Assembly: GCA_947489325.1 (NCBI GenBank)
Contig: CANLDA010000002.1
Coordinates: forward strand, 186,001-250,000
Source of the DNA: an uncultured Paracoccaceae bacterium
Lineage (GTDB): Bacteria > Pseudomonadota > Alphaproteobacteria > Rhodobacterales > Rhodobacteraceae
Length of the DNA: 64,000 bases
Reading direction: 5' to 3'
Shown here piece after piece: positions 54,188 through 63,745 of the stretch. How positions within the stretch are numbered: the stretch's first letter is position 1; the number at the start of each line of letters is the position of its first letter. The notes below the pieces were generated by a model that saw only the letters and a list, made by a program, of their open reading frames with translations, did not search any database and had not been told where the DNA came from. Position numbers and translations under genes: made by a program.

Positions 54188-55492
54188 GTGCACTATAAGA
54201 CTTTGATGTTGGCACTGACCAGTGCAGCCATGGTTGCAGGATGCAGTAAGACAGATTTGATCCTGCCGGGCAAACGCGAGGCTTTGCGCCCTGCGGGTGA
54301 AACGGTCGAAGCGGCCAATGAAACACGCTCGGTCAAGGTATCGGCCGCCAGCCAGAATACTGAATGGACACACCGTATCGGTTCGCCAGATTACCGTGTG
54401 GCCAATGCAGCACTGGCAGCAACACCCCAATTGCGTTGGAATGCCAAGATAGGGCAAGGTGATAGCGGGCGGGCCCGGATCACGGCTGACCCTGTTGTGT
54501 CAGGTGGGCGGATTTTCACCATGGATGCCGCCGCCAAAGTTACGGCGACAAGCCTCTCTGGTAGCACACTTTGGGCCAATGATCTGACACCTGAAGGCGA
54601 TGATAGTGACGAAGCACAGGGTGGTGGCCTTGGTTTTGGAGATGGCAAACTTTTCGTGACCAACGGGTTTGGACGTTTGACTGCGCTGAACCCGGAAACC
54701 GGCGCCGTTCTTTGGGAACAGAAATTTGAAGCGATCGGCTCTGGCAGCCCGACCTATTTTGATGGGTTGGTTTATGTTGTGTCCGGTGATGACGTGGCTT
54801 GGGCCATTGAGGCCGACACGGGCCGCGTAAAATGGCAGATTAATGGTTTGCCTGATCTGAATAACGTCCAAAGCCCTGCGGCCCCTGCCGTGAACAAGCG
54901 ATTGGCGATTTTTGCCTATGGCTCTGGCGAATTGCGCGGTGTGTTCCGTCGTGGCGGTGTTGGTCTGTGGACCGCTGGACTGACAGGAGAGCGCTTGGGG
55001 CGTACGATTAACCTGATCAGCGATGTATCCGGAGATCCGGTCATTTCGGGCGATAAGGTTTTTGCGGCCAACCATTCCGGACGTTTGATTGCCGCCGATC
55101 TGGCCACGGGTGAACGCCTGTGGACTGCGGAAGAGGGGGCGCTGAGCCCCGTTTGGCCTGCCGGAGATTCTCTATTTTTGGTGAACGATCAAAACCGCCT
55201 TGTACGGCTTGACGTACGCGATGGTACGCGTATCTGGTCCGTTGATCTGCCGCTTTACACCAAAAACAAGCCAAAGCGTCAAAGCACTTTGTTTGCCCAT
55301 TATGGCCCTGTGATGGCGGGTGGTTTGCTGCGTGTTGTGTCCTCTGACGGATTGCTGCGTAATTTTGATCCAGCTTCGGGCGCAATGGTCAGTAGCGTGG
55401 AAATTCCAGGTGGTGCGACAACCAACCCAGTTGTTGCAGGTGGCACCCTTTATGTTGTCAGTGGCAAAGGTGATTTGCTGGCTTTCCGTTAA
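54188..55492 (+). CDS. bamB: BamB-like outer-membrane assembly lipoprotein
   Basis: BamB is a beta-propeller lipoprotein of the BAM complex that inserts outer-membrane proteins. The GTG at 54188 is chosen since AAGGGGG lies seven bases before it, giving 434 residues. The lipobox is MVAGC with the lipid-bearing Cys19. Repeated PQQ-like propeller blades are visible: GGRIFTMDAAAKVTATSL, GRLTALNPETGAVLWEQKF, GLVYVVSGDDVAWAIEADTG, GRLIAADLATGERLWTAEE and GDLLAFR at the end. It is followed by der after 47 bases. Confidence 0.92.
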   Translation: MHYKTLMLALTSAAMVAGCSKTDLILPGKREALRPAGETVEAANETRSVKVSAASQNTEWTHRIGSPDYRVANAALAATPQLRWNAKIGQGDSGRARITADPVVSGGRIFTMDAAAKVTATSLSGSTLWANDLTPEGDDSDEAQGGGLGFGDGKLFVTNGFGRLTALNPETGAVLWEQKFEAIGSGSPTYFDGLVYVVSGDDVAWAIEADTGRVKWQINGLPDLNNVQSPAAPAVNKRLAIFAYGSGELRGVFRRGGVGLWTAGLTGERLGRTINLISDVSGDPVISGDKVFAANHSGRLIAADLATGERLWTAEEGALSPVWPAGDSLFLVNDQNRLVRLDVRDGTRIWSVDLPLYTKNKPKRQSTLFAHYGPVMAGGLLRVVSSDGLLRNFDPASGAMVSSVEIPGGATTNPVVAGGTLYVVSGKGDLLAFR

Positions 55493-55539
55493 CGCGGAAA
55501 TAGGATAACGAAACGACCTCAAGTCGTTCGGAGATAAAA

Positions 55540-57006
55540 ATGAGCTTTACCCTCGCCATTGTGGGGCGTCCAAATGTGGGCAAATCCACATTGTTCAACC
55601 GCCTTGTTGGCAAAAAACTGGCACTGGTGGACAACCAGCCCGGTGTGACGCGCGATTTGCGTGAAGGTGAGGCACGTCTTGGCGATTTGCGCTTTACCGT
55701 GATTGACACTGCGGGGCTTGAAGATGCCACAGATGACAGCCTTCAGGGGCGGATGCGCCGTCTGACAGAACGCGCCGTGGATATGGCAGATGTGTGCCTG
55801 TTCATGATTGATGCACGTACCGGGATCACACCAACCGATATGATGTTTGCGGAGATTCTTCGCAAGCGCTCGGCACATGTTATTTTGGCCGCAAACAAGG
55901 GCGAAGGCTCTGCTGCGGACGCTGGTGTGATCGAGGCTTATTCATTGGGCCTTGGTGAACCAATTCGCCTGTCTGCTGAACATGGTGAAGGCATGAATGA
56001 TTTGTATTCGTTCCTTATGCCGATTGACGAAAAGTTCGCTAAAGCGGCCGAAGATACTTTGCCTATCACTGATATTGACGTCAATGAAGACGGTGAAAGC
56101 GAAGAAGAATATAGTCTTCCAACCAATGAAAAGCCGCTTCAGGTAGCCGTGGTTGGGCGCCCGAATGCAGGAAAATCCACTCTGATCAACAAAATTCTGG
56201 GTGAGGAGCGTCTTCTGACAGGACCCGAGGCCGGGATCACACGCGATGCGATCAGCCTGCGGATCATGTGGAACGACACGCCGATGCGGATTTTTGACAC
56301 CGCTGGAATGCGTAAAAAGGCCAAGGTGCAGGACAAGGTTGAGAAACTGTCCGTCAGCGATGGTTTGCGTGCGGTTAAGTTCGCTGAAGTGGTGGTCGTG
56401 CTGCTGGATGCCGAAATCCCGTTTGAACAACAAGATCTGCGTATCGCCGATCTGGCTGAACGCGAAGGGCGTGCGGTTGTTGTTGCGGTGAACAAATGGG
56501 ATATTGAGGACAGCAAGCAAGAAAAGTTGCGCGATCTGAAAGAGTCCTTTGAACGCTTGTTGCCACAATTGCGTGGCGCGCCGCTGATTACTGTGTCTGC
56601 CAAAACAGGCCGCGGCCTAGACCGTTTGCATGACGCCATTATGCGCGCTCATGCTGTGTGGAATCGCCGGGTGCCAACCGCTGCCTTGAACCGTTGGTTG
56701 ACTGGTATGCTGGAACAGCACCCACCGCCGGCCCCCCAAGGCAGACGCATCAAGCTGCGGTATATGACGCAGGCCAAAACCCGCCCGCCCGGGTTTGTTG
56801 TGATGTGCAGCCACCCAGACAAAATGCCTGACAGCTATTCCCGCTACTTGGTGAATGGCTTGCGTCAGGACTTTGACATGCCGGGCACACCCATCCGCCT
56901 GATGATGCGCGGGCAGGGGGATAAAAACCCCTATAAGGGCAAAAAGAAATCGACACCTTCACGCCTGCGTAAGCACGTGCATGGTCGAAATTCCAAACCC
57001 GGATAA
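55540..57006 (+). CDS. der: Ribosome-assembly GTPase Der (EngA)
   Basis: Der has two GTPase domains in a row and acts in assembly of the 50S ribosomal subunit. The first G domain has [30 protein letters not shown], and the base-binding AANKGEG (variant NKxE). The second has [31 protein letters not shown], and [14 protein letters not shown]-like C-terminal domain follows ([18 protein letters not shown]) and a basic tail ([19 protein letters not shown]). The 488-residue length is normal. A strong terminator follows six bases after the stop. Confidence 0.97.
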   Translation: MSFTLAIVGRPNVGKSTLFNRLVGKKLALVDNQPGVTRDLREGEARLGDLRFTVIDTAGLEDATDDSLQGRMRRLTERAVDMADVCLFMIDARTGITPTDMMFAEILRKRSAHVILAANKGEGSAADAGVIEAYSLGLGEPIRLSAEHGEGMNDLYSFLMPIDEKFAKAAEDTLPITDIDVNEDGESEEEYSLPTNEKPLQVAVVGRPNAGKSTLINKILGEERLLTGPEAGITRDAISLRIMWNDTPMRIFDTAGMRKKAKVQDKVEKLSVSDGLRAVKFAEVVVVLLDAEIPFEQQDLRIADLAEREGRAVVVAVNKWDIEDSKQEKLRDLKESFERLLPQLRGAPLITVSAKTGRGLDRLHDAIMRAHAVWNRRVPTAALNRWLTGMLEQHPPPAPQGRRIKLRYMTQAKTRPPGFVVMCSHPDKMPDSYSRYLVNGLRQDFDMPGTPIRLMMRGQGDKNPYKGKKKSTPSRLRKHVHGRNSKPG

Positions 57007-57011
57007 CTATT

Positions 57012-57045
57012 AAAAAACGCGCTCTGGTCAGAGCGCGTTTTTTTT
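57012..57045. terminator. Terminator between der and serS
   Basis: AAAAAACGCGCTCTG / CAGAGCGCGTTTTTT around a two-base loop; it can work for both convergent genes. Confidence 0.92.
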
Positions 57046-57067
57046 GTTTCTGCGGGTGGTCGGCGGT

Positions 57068-58360
57068 TTAGGCCAATGTACCTTGCGCTGTCAGTGTGGT
57101 TTTGCCAGCCAGATAAGGATGCAGAACTTCTGGCAGAACGACAGACCCGTCTTCCTGCTGGCCATTTTCCAAAACAGCAATCAAGCAGCGTCCAACCGCA
57201 AGACCCGAACCGTTGAGCGTATGCACAAATTCTGGTTTGCCACCTTCGGCAGGCTTATAGCGTGCATTCATGCGGCGGGCCTGAAAATCCCCACAGACAG
57301 AGACCGAGGAAATTTCGCGATAGGTGTTTTGGCCGGGCAGCCAAACCTCGATGTCATGGGTGCGTTGTGCGCCAAAACCCATGTCGCCGGTGCATAAAAC
57401 CACGGTGCGATAAGGCAGTCCCAGACGTTCCAGAATGCCTTGGGCGCATTCGGTCATGCGGTTGTGTTCGGCACGGCTATTTTCTGGCTTGGTAATGCTG
57501 ACCATTTCGACCTTTTCGAACTGATGTTGGCGCAGCATACCTGCCGTATCGCGACCAGCACTGCCCGCTTCTGAACGGAAGCATTGGGTGTGGGCCACAT
57601 AACGACGTGGCAGATAGTTTTCCTCAACCGTTGCGTTATTGACGATATTGGTCAACGTTACCTCGGCAGTGGGAACAAGCCACCAACCATTGGTGGTTTC
57701 ATAAGAGTCCTCGCCAAACTTGGGCAATTGCCCGGTGCCATACATCATTTCAGGACGTACAAGTACGGGTGTCCATGCCTCTGTCAGACCGTTTTCATCC
57801 ACATGCGTGTTGATCATGAATTGGGCCAATGCACGATGAATGCGCGCCACAGCACCCGACAGCACAACAAAGCGGCTGCCCGAGAGTTTGGCGGCGGTTT
57901 CAAAATCCATGCCCGACTTTACGCCATCCAGATCGTAATGTTCTTTGGGCGTGAAGGAGTATTCAGCCGGTGTGCCCCAACGGTGAATTTCCACGTTGTC
58001 GTTTTCGTCGGCCCCCTCGGGGGTGTCCTCAAACGGTAGGTTCGGGATGGCTGACAGCAGATCGGTCAATTGTTGATCCAGCGCCTTGCCTTCGGTTTGC
58101 ATTGCGGCAACTTCGGCCTTTTTCTCAGACACCAATGCGCGCAGGCGTTCAAATTCGGCCTCATCGCCGCTTGCCTTGGCGGCGCCGACGGATTTAGAGG
58201 CCTTGTTTTGTTCTGCCTGTGCGGTTTCGGCGGCTGTGATTTTAGTACGGCGCGCCTCATCCAGTGTCAGGATCTCTGAGGACATACCATCCACCCCACG
58301 ACGAGAGAGAGCCGCATCAAAAGCGGCGGGGTTTTCGCGGATCATGCGGATGTCATGCAT
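57068..58360 (-). CDS. serS: Seryl-tRNA synthetase
   Basis: This enzyme charges tRNA-Ser and also tRNA-Sec where present. The protein has 430 residues. An N-terminal helical arm for the tRNA variable arm is seen ([39 protein letters not shown]). Class II motif 2 is [20 protein letters not shown] with FEKVEM following. Motif 3 is [19 protein letters not shown], followed by PEVLHPYL. It faces the divergent urea transporter gene with about 200 bases between. Nothing is unusual. Confidence 0.97.
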   Translation of the reverse strand: MHDIRMIRENPAAFDAALSRRGVDGMSSEILTLDEARRTKITAAETAQAEQNKASKSVGAAKASGDEAEFERLRALVSEKKAEVAAMQTEGKALDQQLTDLLSAIPNLPFEDTPEGADENDNVEIHRWGTPAEYSFTPKEHYDLDGVKSGMDFETAAKLSGSRFVVLSGAVARIHRALAQFMINTHVDENGLTEAWTPVLVRPEMMYGTGQLPKFGEDSYETTNGWWLVPTAEVTLTNIVNNATVEENYLPRRYVAHTQCFRSEAGSAGRDTAGMLRQHQFEKVEMVSITKPENSRAEHNRMTECAQGILERLGLPYRTVVLCTGDMGFGAQRTHDIEVWLPGQNTYREISSVSVCGDFQARRMNARYKPAEGGKPEFVHTLNGSGLAVGRCLIAVLENGQQEDGSVVLPEVLHPYLAGKTTLTAQGTLA

Positions 58361-58559
58361 GGTGTCAGTCCTTCATGGTGAATCAATTATAAGCAGCTTA
58401 TGCCGTATTTTTTACGTGTTCGTAAGCGTCTTTGATACTGCATCGCCAATCTGCGTTGGCATAGGTGCAAACTTTGCGGGATTTGGGATTTATACCTTTG
58501 TTTTGCAGGGTCACCTGCGTATTGAAGGGCACCAAACGCCAAACAGGCCGAGAATTCGA

Positions 58560-59408
58560 ATGACCTCAGGATTTACAAAAGACGCGCCACTGATAGCTTT
58601 GCGGGGGTTGGGTCAGATCATGTTCCAAAGATCGGCCGCTGTGGGTGCGCTGTTTCTGGTTGGGATGGTGATCAATGCACCCAACCTTGCGTTCATGGGG
58701 GTGTTAGGCTGTGTTGTCGGGATGTGTGTGGCGCAGGTTGGCGGCTTTCCCAAAGAGGCACAGCAAGACGGGCTTTATGGCTATAACGGCGCGTTGGTTG
58801 GTTTGGCGTTGGGATATTTCTATGGCACTGGGGTAGCAATTTTTGGGATCGCGGCCTGTGGGGCAGGGGCTGCCACTTTGGTGATGCGCTATATGCAACG
58901 CTCGCTCGTGCCGCCGCTGACGTTTCCATTTGTAGCTGTCACTTGGGGGATCATGTTGCTGCTTTGGGCAGGCGATGTGGCACCGCAAACCTTGGCGATC
59001 TCCGGCCCAACCGCGCCTGATTTGGTTATGGGGGCTGCGCGCAGCGTGGGGCAGGTGTTGTTTCAGGAAAATGTCCTGACTGGCCTGATCTTTGCCTTGG
59101 CCATTACTTGGAACAACCGGCTGCACGGGGTGTTTGTGGGATTGGCGCTGGTTCTGTCGCTGGCCTGTGCTTGGGTGTTGGGTTATCCAAGTGAGATCAC
59201 TCAGTTGGGTCTCTATGGATATAGCGCGGTGTTATGCGCGCTGTTTTTCGCAGGCACGAAACGTGGCGATATTGTCTGTGCGATGGCTGCGATTCTTTTG
59301 TCGGTGATCTGTGTCAGATGGTTTCATATGCTGGGCCTGCCTGCGCTGACCTTTCCCTTTGTGATATCCACATGGATTGTATGCCTACTGCGACGCTTCA
59401 TAATATAA
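58560..59408 (+). CDS. Urea transporter (UT family)
   Basis: This 282-residue channel-like protein has two similar halves, each ending in the UT signature: PPLTFPFVAVTW near residue 125 and PALTFPFVISTWIV near the end. The halves also share DGLYGYNGALVGLALG and LGLYGYSAVLCALFF. The ATG at 58560 is preferred; its ribosome-binding site is weak and the frame extends upstream through serS. UT proteins let urea pass by passive flow. No urease or urea-amidolyase gene is in the window. It ends at a terminator shared with trpE. Confidence 0.9.
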   Translation: MTSGFTKDAPLIALRGLGQIMFQRSAAVGALFLVGMVINAPNLAFMGVLGCVVGMCVAQVGGFPKEAQQDGLYGYNGALVGLALGYFYGTGVAIFGIAACGAGAATLVMRYMQRSLVPPLTFPFVAVTWGIMLLLWAGDVAPQTLAISGPTAPDLVMGAARSVGQVLFQENVLTGLIFALAITWNNRLHGVFVGLALVLSLACAWVLGYPSEITQLGLYGYSAVLCALFFAGTKRGDIVCAMAAILLSVICVRWFHMLGLPALTFPFVISTWIVCLLRRFII

Positions 59409-59414
59409 CCCAAG

Positions 59415-59450
59415 AAAAAAGGCGCGACCCTTAAGGAGTTGCGCCTTTTG
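59415..59450. terminator. Terminator between the urea transporter gene and trpE
   Basis: AAAAGGCGC / GCGCCTTTT, with A-rich sequence before and T-run after, between convergent genes ending at 59408 and 59472. Confidence 0.85.
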
Positions 59451-59471
59451 TCGTTTCCACAGCAATGTCGT

Positions 59472-60983
59472 TTAGCTGTTACCGTTGCCAGTAAATCTGG
59501 CCGCATCGGCAGCAGCACGGCGAATGGCGTTGGATTTATGCACGGTTTCCATATATTCCGCCTCGGGGTCGCTGTCATAGACCACACCGCCGCCTGCCTG
59601 AATATAGAGCTTTTGATCCTTTACGATGGCCGTGCGCAGGGCGATGCAGATGTCCATATCCCCACCAGAGCTGAAATACCCGACGCCGCCGCCATAGATG
59701 CCGCGCTTTTCGGGCTCCAGCTCGTCAATGATTTCCATCGCGCGTACTTTGGGCGCGCCGGACACTGTGCCCGCAGGCATACCTGCGAAAAACGCATCCA
59801 GTGCGTCTTTGTCGTCAGCTAACTCTCCGATCACGTTGGACACGATGTGCATAACATGGCTGTAACGTTCGATGATGAATTTCTCGGTTGGCTTGACAGT
59901 GCCCACCTTTGAGACGCGCCCTGTGTCGTTGCGGCCCAAATCCAGCAGCATAAGGTGTTCTGCCAGCTCTTTTTTGTCGGCCAGAAGATCGGCCTCAAGC
60001 GCGTTGTCCTCTTCGGGCGTCGCGCCACGGGGGCGCGTGCCTGCGATGGGGCGAATGGTGACCTCATCGCCAAAGACCCGCACAAGGATTTCGGGCGATG
60101 CGCCCACAACCTGATACCCACCAAAGTTGAAATAGAACATGAACGGTGATGGGTTGGTGCGGCGCAAACTGCGATAGAGCGCAAAGGGAGGCTGTGGGAA
60201 ATCCTGTGTCCAGCGTTGCGCGGGCACCACTTGAAAGATGTCACCGGCGCGGATGTAATCCTTGGCTTTTTCCACCGCGGCCATATAGCCTTCTTTGGTG
60301 AAATTGCTGACCGGCAGGCTGGCTTCTTGGGCGTCGCCCAGATCGCGGCTGGCCTGTGGTAAGGCGCGCTCCAGATCGCGCACCGCGTCCATGACCCGCT
60401 CTGCGGCTTGCGCATAGGCAGCCTTGGCGGACTGACCATCACTGGCCCATGCAGGCGACACCACGGTTACCTCGCCTTTGACGCCATCCAGAACAGCAAC
60501 GACCGAAGGGCGCAACATGCAGGCATCCGGCAGGCCAAGCGGATCAGGGTTCACATTCGGCAGATGTTCCACCAGCCGGATCATGTCATAGCCAAGATAG
60601 CCAAACAGTCCGGCCGCTGCCTGTGGCAGCTCGCTTGGCAGGTCGATGCGGCTTTCCTCGATCAAGGCGCGAAGGTTGACCAAGGGATCACCTTCTTGGG
60701 TCTCAAACGCGTCACCGTCAAAACGAGCCTGACGGTTGATACGGCTTTCGCTGCCATGACATTGCCAGATCAGATCGGGTTTCATGCCAATAATGGAATA
60801 TCGCCCACGTACCTCGCCACCTGTCACCGATTCCAACATGAACGCATCAGATTGCGCGCCGGTCAGTTTTAGCATCAGGCTGACTGGCGTGTCCAAATCA
60901 GCGGCAAGGCGGGTATAGACGATCTGATTGTTGCCCGCCTCATAGGCGGTGCGGAAATCGTCGAAACTTGGGGTCAAAGCCAC
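59472..60983 (-). CDS. trpE: Anthranilate synthase component I
   Basis: TrpE makes anthranilate from chorismate, with ammonia from the TrpG subunit; it is the first step of tryptophan synthesis. The protein has about 503 residues. Marks are LLKLTGAQSDAFMLESVTGG with the Trp-feedback ESVxxG-type site, GDIFQVVPAQRW, NPSPFMFYFNF, IRPIAGTRPRGATPEED, and GTVSGAPKVRAMEIIDELE. The longest frame starts with TTG at 60989, but AAAGG fits the GTG at 60983 better. It lies after ppiD by some 16 bases and is the last gene before a terminator, so trpG is not directly downstream. Confidence 0.96.
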   Translation of the reverse strand: MALTPSFDDFRTAYEAGNNQIVYTRLAADLDTPVSLMLKLTGAQSDAFMLESVTGGEVRGRYSIIGMKPDLIWQCHGSESRINRQARFDGDAFETQEGDPLVNLRALIEESRIDLPSELPQAAAGLFGYLGYDMIRLVEHLPNVNPDPLGLPDACMLRPSVVAVLDGVKGEVTVVSPAWASDGQSAKAAYAQAAERVMDAVRDLERALPQASRDLGDAQEASLPVSNFTKEGYMAAVEKAKDYIRAGDIFQVVPAQRWTQDFPQPPFALYRSLRRTNPSPFMFYFNFGGYQVVGASPEILVRVFGDEVTIRPIAGTRPRGATPEEDNALEADLLADKKELAEHLMLLDLGRNDTGRVSKVGTVKPTEKFIIERYSHVMHIVSNVIGELADDKDALDAFFAGMPAGTVSGAPKVRAMEIIDELEPEKRGIYGGGVGYFSSGGDMDICIALRTAIVKDQKLYIQAGGGVVYDSDPEAEYMETVHKSNAIRRAAADAARFTGNGNS

Positions 60984-60999
60984 GGTCAAGCCTTTCGCA

Positions 61000-62844
61000 T
61001 TATTGGAAGTTCACGTGAACCGCGTTGATGGCCTGTTGATCCAGACGCACCGTAAAGCCAGATTGCAGCGCGCGGGCATATGCCTCGAATATATCCTGTG
61101 AGACACCTTCGGCATATTGCTGTTGGATGGCTTCGCGGGTGGCGACAACCTCTGGGCTTTCCTCATCGGGGCCAAGAACCTCGTTTAAGCGCAGAATAAA
61201 CACATCGGTTTCCCCTTGAATGACACGCACATCACCGGCAGTCATTTCAAACACCTGGGCGATCAGCGCAGGCGGTGTGTTCGGCACCAATGCGCCACGG
61301 ATCAGGGCATCTTCTTGGTTTTTGGTCAGGCCGTAGGACGCAAAATCGCCCGCATTTGCGAGTTGTGTTGCGATGCCTTGGGCGACGGTATCCAGTGCTG
61401 CGACTGTTTCGACGCGCTCATAATCGGTTGCAACCGCGTCCTTGACCGTTTCAAACAGCGCAGGGGCTGCATCTGTTTCACCATCAAGACGCAGGGCAAA
61501 AATGCCGCCATCAGCAAGCTGTTCGACCTGTGGAAAATCATCGCTCTGGGTCTGGGCGGCAATGATGCGAAACCCGTCATAGGCGGCAATACCATCGGTG
61601 CTGGCGGCGTGCCATGACAGGGTGCCAAGCTGCATTTCAGTTTCATTTGCCAGCTCTTCCAGTGTCGCACCACCTGCCAGCAGGTCGTCAATATCGCCGA
61701 TTTGTGTGTCAATCAGGCGACGCGCGCGATCTGCCGCCAATTCGGCCTGCAAATCAGCACGTACATCTTCAAGGCTTTCAGACTTTGCTGCCAGAACACC
61801 GTTCACACGATACAGCGCAGGGCCAAGATCAGATGGAGCAGGGCCGACAATCGCGCCAGTAGAGGCGTTAAACACGGTGTCGGCAGCTTGACCAAGATCG
61901 GCGGCAGTGACATCGCCAAGATCGATATCAGACAATTGCAGGCCACGCTCTTCGACCAGCGCATCAAAGCTGATTTCGCCATTGTTTAGCCGTGTGCGTG
62001 CGGCATTCGCTGCGGCGTCATCCAAAAATACCAGACGTTCCACAAGGCGGCGTTCGGGTTGGTTGAATTCAACTTCGCGCGCGTCATACAGCTCTTGCAG
62101 GGCAGCTTCGTCGATTTCGACCTGATCCTGCAACATATTGGGGGTCAACCAAACATAAGTTATATCGCGCGTAGCAGGCAGCATGTAATTGGCAATGTTG
62201 TCGCTATAAAACGCCATCAACTGATCATCGGTCGCTGCGGGGAGCGGAGTAATCAAATCATCGGATGTAAAACGCGCCCAATCAAAGCTGCGGCGCTGCG
62301 CGATGAATTCCAACAAGGTTTCGGTATAGATGTCAGAGGGGGCAACACCGCCGACGATGGCCCCTTGCAGCAACGTACGGGCAGCTTCTTCGCGCACGTC
62401 GGCCTCATATTCACCTTCGCTCAGGCCAGCCTGCTCTAGCGTATAGCCATAAGCCTCGCGGTCAAAAGATCCGTCTAGCCCCTGAAAAGCCGGCGTTTCA
62501 AGGATTTGTGCGCGCAACAATTCATCGCCGATGGACAGGCCAAGACGGTCGGTTTCCGCATCCAATGTTCGGGTTGTAACCAGACGGGCCAGAATGGCGC
62601 GATCCACACCGAATTGTTGGGCTTGGGCAAAGCTGATGGTTTGACCGCTTTGCGCGCTGATGGCGCGAATTTCGTTTTGCAGCGCACGGGCATAAGCGTT
62701 GATGTCGATGTCTTTGTCTTCGACGGATCCAACCGATTGGATGTTGCCGCCAAGGTTGGTGACCCCAAATCCGCCAAGCCCCAAAATAAGCAGACCCATG
62801 AGGATCCAGACAAAAGTTCTTGAGATCGAATTGCCCTTGGACAT
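61000..62844 (-). CDS. PpiD-like membrane-anchored peptidylprolyl isomerase
   Basis: This 614-residue protein has an N-terminal membrane helix (FVWILMGLLILGLGGFGVT) and then a SurA_N/PpiD-type periplasmic part: DINAYARALQNEIRAISAQ, VTTRTLDAETDRLGLSIGDE, EAARTLLQGAIVGGV. A parvulin-like domain follows, with a low-match active site, as is common in PpiD. It helps newly exported proteins fold. The ATG at 62844 has AGGGGGA upstream; the frame to 62910 is rejected. trpE follows on the same strand, an arrangement I recall in Rhodobacteraceae. Confidence 0.88.
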   Translation of the reverse strand: MSKGNSISRTFVWILMGLLILGLGGFGVTNLGGNIQSVGSVEDKDIDINAYARALQNEIRAISAQSGQTISFAQAQQFGVDRAILARLVTTRTLDAETDRLGLSIGDELLRAQILETPAFQGLDGSFDREAYGYTLEQAGLSEGEYEADVREEAARTLLQGAIVGGVAPSDIYTETLLEFIAQRRSFDWARFTSDDLITPLPAATDDQLMAFYSDNIANYMLPATRDITYVWLTPNMLQDQVEIDEAALQELYDAREVEFNQPERRLVERLVFLDDAAANAARTRLNNGEISFDALVEERGLQLSDIDLGDVTAADLGQAADTVFNASTGAIVGPAPSDLGPALYRVNGVLAAKSESLEDVRADLQAELAADRARRLIDTQIGDIDDLLAGGATLEELANETEMQLGTLSWHAASTDGIAAYDGFRIIAAQTQSDDFPQVEQLADGGIFALRLDGETDAAPALFETVKDAVATDYERVETVAALDTVAQGIATQLANAGDFASYGLTKNQEDALIRGALVPNTPPALIAQVFEMTAGDVRVIQGETDVFILRLNEVLGPDEESPEVVATREAIQQQYAEGVSQDIFEAYARALQSGFTVRLDQQAINAVHVNFQ

Positions 62845-63002
62845 AGGTCCCCCTGCGGTGCACAAAATTATCGTTCGAGATTGTCTACGATGGGTTGTTG
62901 ACAGGGGCAAGGGGGCACGGGCTTTTCCCTCATTTCAAAGGGATTTTTCCCAACACAATAACGCGCATTGATATAAAAATTCTGTAACGCTGGCACTCAA
63001 GA

Positions 63003-63644
63003 TCAGGTTCTGCGTGAAAGAGACAGAACCGTTTGGCCAAGGATATATACACCCGCGCCACCAATCACGCTTGCTGCAAAGCGGTTAAGTTTCAACAACG
63101 CACCCGAATGGGACATTGCCTGACGTGCATGAGAGGCAAGCACGGCATAGGGAGTCAAGACCACAAAAAGAACAATGACCGTCAAAATGCTGAGAGCCAC
63201 CCAATTCAGCAGACCCACTGTATTGAGATCAAGAACAGTTGGTAGCAAAGCAAGATAAAAGATGATGGTCTTTGGGTTGCCAAGGGTGATTGTAAATCCT
63301 GCAAGAAAGGCCTTTGGTCCCGTGCTGTTTTGGGCCTTGTTGACGTGATTAAGTCCCGCCTCGTTCTTCCAGAACTTATACCCAAGATACAACAGATAAG
63401 CCGCGCCCAAAACTTTGATCACAAGAAAGGCACCTGCAAACACTTTGGCGATAGTTGCAAGACCGGCCACTGCTACGGTCAGATAAAAGACGTCCCCAAG
63501 CGTAATTCCTGCAAGGAAGAACAAAGAGGTGCGCAGCCCGCCGCCAAGAGATTGCCCCACGAGGGCGGCAACGCCCGGACCCGGAATAACGGCAGCAATT
63601 CCAAGGGCGACACAATAGGCAAAAAGAGGGGCCAAGATATCCAT
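63003..63644 (-). CDS. LysE-family amino-acid exporter
   Basis: This 213-residue inner-membrane protein has six helices and the LysE/RhtB mark IPGPGVAALVGQSLGGGLR near the N-terminus, with GAAYLLYLGYKFWKNE and FLAGFTITLGNPKTIIFYLA further on. The family exports lysine, homoserine, threonine or related compounds. The ATG at 63644 is favoured over 63686 because GAGACAG precedes it. It lies about 100 bases downstream of the aminotransferase gene on the same strand. The substrate is unknown. Confidence 0.9.
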   Translation of the reverse strand: MDILAPLFAYCVALGIAAVIPGPGVAALVGQSLGGGLRTSLFFLAGITLGDVFYLTVAVAGLATIAKVFAGAFLVIKVLGAAYLLYLGYKFWKNEAGLNHVNKAQNSTGPKAFLAGFTITLGNPKTIIFYLALLPTVLDLNTVGLLNWVALSILTVIVLFVVLTPYAVLASHARQAMSHSGALLKLNRFAASVIGGAGVYILGQTVLSLSRRT

Positions 63645-63745
63645 GATACTGTCTCGTATAGTGTTGATACTGGCGGCATGATCCATTTGTCATGCAGTGG
63701 CAAGGGGGCATCGAAATATCCCCCCAATTCCCTGGGTTTCAGATT

